Assembly (NCBI GenBank): GCA_036278595.1
Contig: DASUKS010000291.1
Coordinates: forward strand, 1 to 35,841
DNA length: 35,841 nt
Origin: JADMII01 sp036278595
Lineage (GTDB): Bacteria; Chloroflexota; Dehalococcoidia; DSTF01; JACRBR01
Direction of reading: 5' to 3'
Part shown: piece by piece, positions 30,116-35,841 of the stretch
Position numbering within the stretch: the first letter of the stretch is position 1
Layout of the letters: each line of letters opens with the position of its first letter
Notes under the pieces: generated by a model
Told to the model about the DNA's origin: nothing
Database searches by the model: none
What the model saw: the letters and a program-made list of their open reading frames with translations, nothing else
Program-made: the position numbers and the translations under genes

Positions 30116-30469
30116 TTAGTCGATGTCCTCGCCGCAGTTCCGGCACACGCGGTGCTTCTCCTGGTTCCGGATGACGAACCCTACGCGCACCGGCTTGTTG
30201 CAGCTCTTGCAGATCACCATCACCTTCGACAACGGCATCGGCATCTCCTTATCGATGATGCCCGCCTGCTGCACCCCAGGCTGCTGCTTCTTGTGCTTCT
30301 TCGCGATGTTGATCCCGGTCACGAAGACCATGTCCTCCGTGACCTTCGGGCGGTGGCCCTTCACCTTCACGAGGTCACCACCGCCGACGACCTGGCGCAC
30401 CACGCCCGTCTTGCCCCGGTCCCTTCCGGCGAGGATGAGCACCGTGTCATCGCGCTTCACTTTGCGCAT
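30116..30469 (-). CDS. rplX: 50S ribosomal protein L24 with zinc site
   Basis: This 117-residue L24 has the KOW motif in RDDTVLILAGRDRGKTGVV and the C-terminal zinc-type site Cys87/Cys90 with Cys109/Cys112. It is one of the assembly initiators of the large subunit. It starts two bases after rplN, with GGAGG supplied by the end of rplN. Confidence 0.97.
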   Translation of the reverse strand: MRKVKRDDTVLILAGRDRGKTGVVRQVVGGGDLVKVKGHRPKVTEDMVFVTGINIAKKHKKQQPGVQQAGIIDKEMPMPLSKVMVICKSCNKPVRVGFVIRNQEKHRVCRNCGEDID

Positions 30470-30471
30470 CG

Positions 30472-30840
30472 CTACACCACCTCCGGCGCCAGCGACACGA
30501 TCTTCGTGAAGTTCCGCTCGCGCAGCTCACGCGCGACCGGGCCGAAGATGCGCGTGCCCTTCGGGTTCTGCTTGTCCGACAGCACAACGGCCGCGTTCTC
30601 GTCGAAGCGGATGAAGGAGCCGTCCGGCCGGCCGTAGGCTTTCGCCGTCCGCACGACGACCGCCTTCACGACGTCGCCCTTCTTCACGCCGGCGTTCGGC
30701 TGCGCCTGCTTCACGGAAGCGACGATGACATCGCCCACGCGCGCGTAGCGCCGCCCCGACCCGCCGAGCACGGTGATGCACATGAGCGAGCGGGCGCCGG
30801 AATTGTCCGCCACCTTGAGGCGCGAGTACTGCTGGATCAT
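30472..30840 (-). CDS. rplN: 50S ribosomal protein L14
   Basis: The 122-residue L14 is canonical: MIQQYSRLKVADNSGARSL, then VIVASVKQAQPNAGVKKGDVVKAVVVRT and the C-terminal KIVSLAPEVV. Its ATG overlaps the rpsQ stop (ATGA), and the GAGGAGG before it lies within the final Glu codons of the S17 tail. Confidence 0.98.
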   Translation of the reverse strand: MIQQYSRLKVADNSGARSLMCITVLGGSGRRYARVGDVIVASVKQAQPNAGVKKGDVVKAVVVRTAKAYGRPDGSFIRFDENAAVVLSDKQNPKGTRIFGPVARELRERNFTKIVSLAPEVV

Positions 30841-31391
30841 TCCTGGTCCTCCTCGCGCGTCTCCTCAGCGTCCTCCGCCAGGGTCTCGAGCTGCTCCGGC
30901 GGCGCCATCGGCGTGTCATCCACGATCTCGACGTCCGGCTCCGTCACCGCGGCGGGGCCGCTCGTCTCGAGCACCGGCGCCTCGACGGCGTCCGACGCCA
31001 TGCGCGCCGCCGCCTCGGCGTCCGTCGCGTCGCCGACGGGCGGCGCAGCCTCAGCCCGGCGCGCCGCGGACTCCGCTTCCGCGGCCGCGCGCGTCTCCTC
31101 GAGGATGTTGGCCGCGATCTCGCGCGGCGCGACCTCGGCCACGTCGCCCTTCGTAACGACCTCGACCACGCGCCAGCGCTTCTCGCGCGACAGCGGCCGC
31201 GTCTCCGCGATCCGCACGACATCGCCCAGGCCGCACTCGTTCTTCTCGTCGTGCGCCTTGTAGCGCTGCGTCACGCGCAGGGTCTTGCCGTACAGGCGGT
31301 GTCGCTTGTACCGGTCGATGCGCACGACGACGGTCTTGTCCATCTTCGTGCTCACCACGGTTCCCAGTTGCTGCTTCTCGAGCGAACCCAT
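30837..31391 (-). CDS. rpsQ: 30S ribosomal protein S17 with long acidic C-terminal extension
   Basis: Residues 1-84 are a normal S17 OB-fold (LGTVVSTKMDKTVVVRI, YKRHRLYGKTLRVTQRYKAHDEKN, GDVVRIAETRPLSREKRWRVVEVV). The frame then continues for 100 residues of Ala/Glu/Asp-rich sequence with 28 acidic and 6 basic residues, ending EETREEDQE. S17 is usually 80-90 residues. No stop, frameshift or start separates core and tail, so they form one polypeptide in the sequence as given. The last codons also carry the ribosome binding site of rplN. The role of the tail is unknown. Confidence 0.96.
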   Translation of the reverse strand: MGSLEKQQLGTVVSTKMDKTVVVRIDRYKRHRLYGKTLRVTQRYKAHDEKNECGLGDVVRIAETRPLSREKRWRVVEVVTKGDVAEVAPREIAANILEETRAAAEAESAARRAEAAPPVGDATDAEAAARMASDAVEAPVLETSGPAAVTEPDVEIVDDTPMAPPEQLETLAEDAEETREEDQE

Positions 31392-31393
31392 GT

Positions 31394-31639
31394 CTACTGT
31401 CTCCGGCCCGTCTGCTCCGCGAACACCTCGTGCAGCTGGCGCTCACGCTGCAGCGTGCGGATGCGCGCGATCTGGCGTTTGATCTTCGCCTTCTCCGTCG
31501 TATTCGTCTGCTGGCGCGTCGTCAGGTGGAGCCGCACCGTGAACAGCCGACGGTACGTCTCGACCAGCTCCTTGTCGAGCGCCTCCTCCGACATTCTGCG
31601 CAGCTCGTCCGCCTGTTCCTTCTTCTTGCGGCCCGCCAT
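31394..31639 (-). CDS. rpmC: 50S ribosomal protein L29
   Basis: The 81-residue L29 is a two-helix protein at the tunnel exit (LRRMSEEALDKELVETYRRLFTVRLHLTTRQ, KIKRQIARIRTLQRER). The C-terminus has a few more residues than usual. Its ATG overlaps the rplP stop by one base (TGATG). Confidence 0.97.
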   Translation of the reverse strand: MAGRKKKEQADELRRMSEEALDKELVETYRRLFTVRLHLTTRQQTNTTEKAKIKRQIARIRTLQRERQLHEVFAEQTGRRQ

Positions 31640-32058
31640 CAGATCCCCTCGTGCTCACGCACAACCGTGCGGGTCTGCACGGCGAGCTTGTGCGATGCCA
31701 GGCGCAGCGCCTCCCGCGCCAGATCTTCCTTCACCCCCGCGACTTCGAACAGCATGCGGCCCGGCTTCACCACCGCCACAAAGTGGTCCGGCGCGCCCTT
31801 GCCGCTGCCCATCCGCGTCTCCGCCGGCTTCGACGTCACCGGCTTGTCCGGGAAGACGCGGATCCAGACCTTGCCGCCGCGCTTCAGTTCGTGGGTGATC
31901 GCGCGCCGCGCCGCCTCGATCTGGCGGCTGTCGATCCATGCCGCGCTTGTCGCCTGCAGCCCGAACTCGCCGAAGCTCACTTCGTTGCCGCTGTTCGCCT
32001 GGCCGCGCCGGCGTCCGCGATGCTGTTTCCGGAACTTCTGTCGCTTTGGTTGCAGCAT
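31639..32058 (-). CDS. rplP: 50S ribosomal protein L16
   Basis: The 139-residue L16 sits near the A-site tRNA elbow. MLQPKRQKFRKQHRGRRRG, FGEFGLQATSAAWIDSRQIEAARRAI and MGSGKGAPDHFVAVVKPGRMLFEV are diagnostic. It follows rpsC by six bases. Confidence 0.98.
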   Translation of the reverse strand: MLQPKRQKFRKQHRGRRRGQANSGNEVSFGEFGLQATSAAWIDSRQIEAARRAITHELKRGGKVWIRVFPDKPVTSKPAETRMGSGKGAPDHFVAVVKPGRMLFEVAGVKEDLAREALRLASHKLAVQTRTVVREHEGI

Positions 32059-32064
32059 CTCGCC

Positions 32065-32802
32065 CTACTCGCCCGCGCCTACGCGCGCACCCTCGCCCGG
32101 ACCCGGGATGCCCGGCGCGCTGTCCGAGGCGGTCGGCCCACCGCCTTCGACCGGCCGGCGCTTCGGTTCCGGCATGATCTCGCCCTTGTAGATCCACACC
32201 TTTACACCGATGCGCCCGAACGTCGTGTGCGCCTCCGCGATGCCGAAGTCGATGTCCGCTCGCAGCGTGTGCAGCGGAATCTGCCCCTGCTTCTCCGCCT
32301 CGCGCCGCGACATCTCCGAACCACCGAGCCGCCCGCCGACGACCACCTTGATGCCCTTCGCGCCGCGCTGCATCGTCCGCTGCACCGTCTGCTTAATCGC
32401 GCGCCGGAACGCTACGCGCCGCTGCAGTTGGTCGGCGATGCTTCGCGCGACGAGGTAGGCGTCGAGCTCCGGCTGGCGGATCTCGTTGATGTTCACCCGC
32501 ACGCGCTTGCCCGTCGTCTTCTCCAGCTCGTTGCGAAGCTGGTCGACGTTCGCGCCGCTCCGGCCGATGACGATGCCCGGCTTCGCCGTGCTGATCGTGA
32601 TCGTCAGCTGGTTTGCGTTCCGGTCGATCTCGACGCGTGAGATCCCCGCGTCGATGCCCCTGTTGCCCTTGCCCATGATCCGGTCACGGATCGCGATGTC
32701 CTCATGCAACTGAACCTTGTAGTTCTTGTCCGCGAACCACTTGCTCTGCCAGTCGTAGATGACGCCGACGCGGAAGCCTGTTGGATGTACTTTGTGCCCC
32801 AC
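32065..32802 (-). CDS. rpsC: 30S ribosomal protein S3
   Basis: This 245-residue S3 lines the mRNA entry. The type II KH domain contains VIGRSGANVDQLRNELEK, and the C-terminal domain shows RAIKQTVQRTMQRGAKGIKVVVGGRLGGSEM. It starts with GTG overlapping the rplV stop by one base (TAGTG). The last 30 residues are a Gly/Pro/Ala-rich tail. Confidence 0.98.
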   Translation of the reverse strand: MGHKVHPTGFRVGVIYDWQSKWFADKNYKVQLHEDIAIRDRIMGKGNRGIDAGISRVEIDRNANQLTITISTAKPGIVIGRSGANVDQLRNELEKTTGKRVRVNINEIRQPELDAYLVARSIADQLQRRVAFRRAIKQTVQRTMQRGAKGIKVVVGGRLGGSEMSRREAEKQGQIPLHTLRADIDFGIAEAHTTFGRIGVKVWIYKGEIMPEPKRRPVEGGGPTASDSAPGIPGPGEGARVGAGE

Positions 32803-33134
32803 TACTGTTCCTCCACGACGACCGTGATGTGGCTCGTCCGGCGAAGAATCGGCGCGACGCGCCCGCGCGCCTTCGCCTTGAACCGCTTCAGCGTCCGCGC
32901 TTCGCCCGCGTACGCGCGCTTGATCCGCAGCGCCTCCAGGTCGAGCGCGAAATTGTTCTCCGCGTTCGATGCTGCCGACTTCACCACCTTCTCGACGAGA
33001 CGGGCGTGCGGCGTCGGCAGGTAGCGCAGCATCATGATCGCTTCGTCCACGCGCTTCCCCGGCAGCTGGTCGAGCACCAGCCGGACCTTGCGGGCCGACA
33101 CGGGCAGGTACTTCGCCGTCGCACTGACTTCCAT
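32802..33134 (-). CDS. rplV: 50S ribosomal protein L22
   Basis: The 110-residue L22 lines the exit tunnel (AKYLPVSARKVRLVLDQLPG, VVKSAASNAENNFALDLEAL, and the hairpin KRFKAKARGRVAPILRRTSHITVVV). It starts 22 bases after rpsS. Confidence 0.98.
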   Translation of the reverse strand: MEVSATAKYLPVSARKVRLVLDQLPGKRVDEAIMMLRYLPTPHARLVEKVVKSAASNAENNFALDLEALRIKRAYAGEARTLKRFKAKARGRVAPILRRTSHITVVVEEQ

Positions 33135-33156
33135 CTTCGTCCTACTCGCTCAACGC

Positions 33157-33453
33157 CTAGCCGCGGCCCGGGCCGCGCTGCGACGCCTTCTCCGACTTGC
33201 TCGTGTGCCCGCGGAAGTGCCGCGTCAGCGCGAACTCCCCGAGCTTGTGCCCCACCATGTTCTCCGACACGAAGATCGGCACGTGCCGCCGACCGTCGTG
33301 CACGCCGATCGTCAGGCCCACCATCTCCGGCATGATCGTCGAGGCGCGCGACCACGTCCGGATCACCGTCCGCGCGTTCGTCCGCTTCACGACGTCCACT
33401 TTCCGCATCAGCTTCGGGTCGATGAACGGCCCCTTCTTGATCGAACGCGACAT
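33157..33453 (-). CDS. rpsS: 30S ribosomal protein S19
   Basis: The 98-residue S19 of the 30S head begins MSRSIKKGPFIDPKLM and shows RASTIMPEMVGLTIGVHDGRRHVPIFVSENMVGHKLGEFALTR-type sequence. The ATG abuts the rplB stop with no gap; GGAGG lies in the end of rplB. Confidence 0.98.
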   Translation of the reverse strand: MSRSIKKGPFIDPKLMRKVDVVKRTNARTVIRTWSRASTIMPEMVGLTIGVHDGRRHVPIFVSENMVGHKLGEFALTRHFRGHTSKSEKASQRGPGRG

Positions 33454-34281
33454 CTACTTCGTCCTCCGCCGCACGATGTACTTGTCCGACGGCTTGCGGC
33501 CGCGCGTGCGCTTCCCGAGCGTCGGCTTGCCCCAGGGCGACTTCGGGCTCGGCATGCCGACCGGCTGCTTCCCTTCGCCACCGCCGTGCGGGTGGTCCAC
33601 CGGGTTCATCACCGAGCCGCGCACCTGCGGCCGGCGCCGGCGGTGCCGCGTACGGCCCGCCTTGCCCAGCTTGATCAGGCTGTTCTCGACGTTCCCGACC
33701 TGCCCGACGGTCGCCATGCAGGTCGAAAGCACGCGCCGCATCTCACCCGAAGGGAGCCTCAGCAGCGTGTACTCGCCTTCCTTCGCCATCAGCTGCGCCG
33801 ACGCGCCCGCGCTCCGCACGATCTGCCCGCCGCGCCCCGGCGTCAGCTCGATGTTATGGATCACCGTGCCGTTCGGCATGTTCTGCAGCGGCAGCGTGTT
33901 GCCGGTTCGCACCTCGGCGTCCGCGCCCGCCTGCACCGTGTCGCCCACCTTCAGTCCGACCGGCGCAATGATGTACCGCTTGTCGCCGTCCCGGTACGAG
34001 ATCAGCGCGATGCGGGACGTGCGCCCGGGGTCGTACTCGATCGCCGCGACGCGCCCGGGCACGCCGTGCTTGTCGCGCTTGAAGTCAACGATGCGGATCC
34101 GGCGCTTCGAGCCGCCGCCGCGGTGCCGCACCGTGATGCGGCCCTGCGCATTGCGGCCCGACATCTTCTTCCGCGTCGCCAGCAGCGACTTCTCCGGCTT
34201 CTTCTTCGTGATCTCGTCAAACGTGAAGCCCGAGCTGCCGCGCCGGCCCGGCGATGTTGGCTTGAACTGCTTGATTGCCAT
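33454..34281 (-). CDS. rplB: 50S ribosomal protein L2
   Basis: The 275-residue L2 is required for subunit association and peptidyl transfer. The C-terminal VRGSVMNPVDHPHGGGEGK includes the conserved histidine segment important for activity. RHRGGGSKRRIRIVDFKRDK marks the N-terminal RNA-binding part. It starts two bases after rplW. Confidence 0.98.
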   Translation of the reverse strand: MAIKQFKPTSPGRRGSSGFTFDEITKKKPEKSLLATRKKMSGRNAQGRITVRHRGGGSKRRIRIVDFKRDKHGVPGRVAAIEYDPGRTSRIALISYRDGDKRYIIAPVGLKVGDTVQAGADAEVRTGNTLPLQNMPNGTVIHNIELTPGRGGQIVRSAGASAQLMAKEGEYTLLRLPSGEMRRVLSTCMATVGQVGNVENSLIKLGKAGRTRHRRRRPQVRGSVMNPVDHPHGGGEGKQPVGMPSPKSPWGKPTLGKRTRGRKPSDKYIVRRRTK

Positions 34282-34283
34282 CG

Positions 34284-34580
34284 CTACACGCCCTCGAACA
34301 GTTCGATCTTGTGGCCCGGAGCCAGCGTCACGATCGCCTTCTTCCAGTCCGGCTGCTTCGTCGCGTTACGTCCGTAGCGCCGGACCTTCCCCTTCATCAC
34401 GCATGTGTTCACGGCGGTCACTTTGACGTCGAACGTCGCCTCGACCGCTTCCTTCACCTGCAGCTTGTTCGCGCGCTTGTCCACTTCGAACGCGTACTTG
34501 CCGCCGCCCGTCAGGCCCTGCGCCTTCTCGGTGATCAGCGGCCGCATGAGGATCCCGTACGCGTGCAGTTGCTTCGGCAT
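34284..34580 (-). CDS. rplW: 50S ribosomal protein L23
   Basis: The 98-residue L23 is the docking site at the tunnel exit for trigger factor and SRP. LMRPLITEKAQ, KYAFEVDKRANKLQVKEAVEATFDVKVTAVNT and the basic loop MKGKVRRYGR are typical. It starts two bases after rplD, with GGAGG in the last rplD codons (AEA). Confidence 0.97.
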   Translation of the reverse strand: MPKQLHAYGILMRPLITEKAQGLTGGGKYAFEVDKRANKLQVKEAVEATFDVKVTAVNTCVMKGKVRRYGRNATKQPDWKKAIVTLAPGHKIELFEGV

Positions 34581-34582
34581 CC

Positions 34583-35248
34583 CTACGCCTCCGCCTTCGT
34601 GGTCGTCACGCGCTTCTTCGCGCGCTCGCCGCCCCAGAGCGCCTCCGCGCGATGCACCGCATCAACCGTCATCAGCAGTCCCTGGCTCGCGAGCATGTCC
34701 GCGACGTTGAGGTACGCAGCAGGCAGCAGGCTCACCTTCTTGAGGTTTCCCGTGCTCGCCTTCACCACCGCGTCGGTGTCGCCGGTCACGACGAGCACCG
34801 AGCGCTCGAAGCCCATCGCCTCCAGCACCGCGGCCATCCCTTTCGTGCTCGGCGTCTCGTTCGGCAACTCGCGCACGACGCGCAGCGAGCCGTCCGCCGC
34901 CTTCGCTGACAGCACCGAGCGGATCGCCAGGCGCCGCATGCGCTTCGGCAGGTCCTTGTCGTAGCTCCGCGCACGCGGCCCGTGCACAATGCCGCCGTGC
35001 CGGTGGTGCGGCGCCCGGATGCTGCCCTGCCGCGACGCGCCTGTGCCCTTCTGGCGCCGGATCTTCTTCGTCGAGCCCGCGACTTCGCCGCGCGTCTTCG
35101 TCTGCGCGTTGCCCATGCGCCGGTTCGCCAGCGTCGCCACCAGCGCCTGGTGGACGACCGGCGCGTTCGGCTCGATGCCGAACACCGCGTCATCGACCTC
35201 GATGCTCTCTACTTCCTTGCCGGTGGTGTCGTGCACGCTCAGTTTCAT
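34583..35248 (-). CDS. rplD: 50S ribosomal protein L4
   Basis: The 221-residue L4 lines the exit tunnel. The extended tunnel loop (TKTRGEVAGSTKKIRRQKGTGASRQGSIRAPHHRHGGIVHGP) and the globular C-terminal part are intact. In E. coli L4 autoregulates the S10 operon; the leader region that could show this is outside the window. It starts two bases after rplC. Confidence 0.98.
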   Translation of the reverse strand: MKLSVHDTTGKEVESIEVDDAVFGIEPNAPVVHQALVATLANRRMGNAQTKTRGEVAGSTKKIRRQKGTGASRQGSIRAPHHRHGGIVHGPRARSYDKDLPKRMRRLAIRSVLSAKAADGSLRVVRELPNETPSTKGMAAVLEAMGFERSVLVVTGDTDAVVKASTGNLKKVSLLPAAYLNVADMLASQGLLMTVDAVHRAEALWGGERAKKRVTTTKAEA

Positions 35249-35250
35249 CG

Positions 35251-35841
35251 CTACTTCTTCTTCGGCTGCTTCTTCGCGCGCCGGATCCGCACCGTGCCGT
35301 TCGTCGCGCCGGGCACTGCGCCCTCGATCAGCAGCAGGCCACGGCCCTCGTCCTTCGCGATCACCTTCAGGTTCTTCGACGTCACCTGCACCGATCCCAT
35401 GTGGCCCGCCATGTGCTGGCCCTTGAGCACGCGACCCGGCGTCGTGCCGGCGCCGATCGAGCCCGGCGCCCGGTGGCGGTCGGACTGTCCGTGCGTCTTC
35501 GGCCCGCCGTGGAAGTTCCAGCGCCGCACGCCGCCCGCGAAGCCGCGGCCGCGCGAGACGCCGCTCACGTCCACGAGGTCGCCTTCCTCGAACAGCTCGA
35601 TGCCCACCTTGTCGCCGACGGTGTAGTCGCCATCGCCCGCAACCTGGAACTCGCGCAGCAGGCGGAAGTCACCGGTCTTCTTCAGGTGCCCGCGCATCGG
35701 CTTGTTGATGTGCTTGCGCGTGCCGTAACCGACCTGGATGGCCTCGTAGCCGTCCTTCGCCTTGCTCTTCACCTGTGTGACGACGACCGGCCCCGCCTCG
35801 ATCACGGTTACGCCGTGGATCTGGCCGTCCTTGTCGAACAC
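35251..35841 (-). CDS. rplC: 50S ribosomal protein L3, 5' end missing
   Basis: The visible 196 residues begin at FDKDG, which in L3 follows the GMTQ segment. Roughly the first 15 residues therefore lie beyond the window. The core shows RRWNFHGGPKTHGQSDRHRAPGSIG and RVLKGQHMAGHMGS, the loop near the peptidyl transferase centre. The C-terminus ends in a lysine-rich KKQPKKK. The apparent GTG at the edge is an internal valine codon, not the start. rpsJ would be expected next upstream. Confidence 0.97.
   Translation of the reverse strand: MFDKDGQIHGVTVIEAGPVVVTQVKSKAKDGYEAIQVGYGTRKHINKPMRGHLKKTGDFRLLREFQVAGDGDYTVGDKVGIELFEEGDLVDVSGVSRGRGFAGGVRRWNFHGGPKTHGQSDRHRAPGSIGAGTTPGRVLKGQHMAGHMGSVQVTSKNLKVIAKDEGRGLLLIEGAVPGATNGTVRIRRAKKQPKKK

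Noticed and set aside
1..35841. CRISPR array, tRNA or rRNA genes, transposase, integrase or attachment sites
   Set aside because: I looked for regularly spaced repeats, cloverleaf-like sequences and mobile-element proteins on both strands and saw none; a computed search would be more sensitive than reading by eye.

Overview
The window is GC-rich bacterial chromosome, densely coding, with no tRNA, rRNA, CRISPR array, insertion sequence or phage gene that I can recognise. About half of it (roughly 18.8-35.8 kb, all minus strand) is one continuous ribosomal superoperon. The order, from the right edge leftward, is rplC-rplD-rplW-rplB-rpsS-rplV-rpsC-rplP-rpmC-rpsQ-rplN-rplX-rplE-rpsN-rpsH-rplF-rplR-rpsE-rpmD-rplO-secY-adk-map-infA-rpmJ-rpsM-rpsK-rpsD-rpoA-rplQ-truA-rplM-rpsI. 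It joins the S10, spc and alpha operons and ends in a hairpin terminator. rplC is cut by the window edge.

The left half is a mosaic of short transcription units. Positions 0.35-4.5 kb (plus) carry an SDR oxidoreductase, an ACAD10/11-type acyl-CoA dehydrogenase, an APH-fold kinase and a patatin-like lipase. The first three match the enzyme classes of the levulinate/4-hydroxyacyl-CoA pathway (LvaD, LvaC, LvaA). Positions 4.5-7.5 kb (minus) carry a MacB/LolCDE-like ABC ATPase and permease and a CtaG-type oxidase assembly protein. Positions 7.6-14 kb carry a PIG-L/LmbE deacetylase, a small HTH regulator, an L,D-transpeptidase lipoprotein, a HAD phosphatase, a deoxyhypusine-synthase-like protein, a lipoprotein and NhaA. 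Positions 14-18.6 kb carry a zinc-ribbon protein and MurJ (minus), divergent from rpsT and a methyltransferase (plus), then a second, DszC-like acyl-CoA dehydrogenase homologue (minus).

I infer, with moderate to low confidence, an aerobic, peptidoglycan-containing member of the Chloroflexota, perhaps Dehalococcoidia-related. The pointers are high GC, acyl-CoA dehydrogenase and kinase genes, CtaG, MurJ plus an L,D-transpeptidase, and cysteine-containing forms of S4, S14, L24 and L36. Only phylogeny of the ribosomal proteins would settle this.

Themes worth attention are: the Lva-like catabolic module; a deoxyhypusine-synthase homologue that keeps the catalytic lysine but changes substrate-contact residues; several genes without a ribosome binding site but with a TANNNT -10 box just upstream of the start (leaderless mRNAs); palindromes sitting on -10 boxes; a 100-residue acidic tail on ribosomal protein S17 and a basic tail on S20; and very tight stop/start junctions in the ribosomal operon, where the ribosome binding site is encoded by the last codons of the upstream gene.
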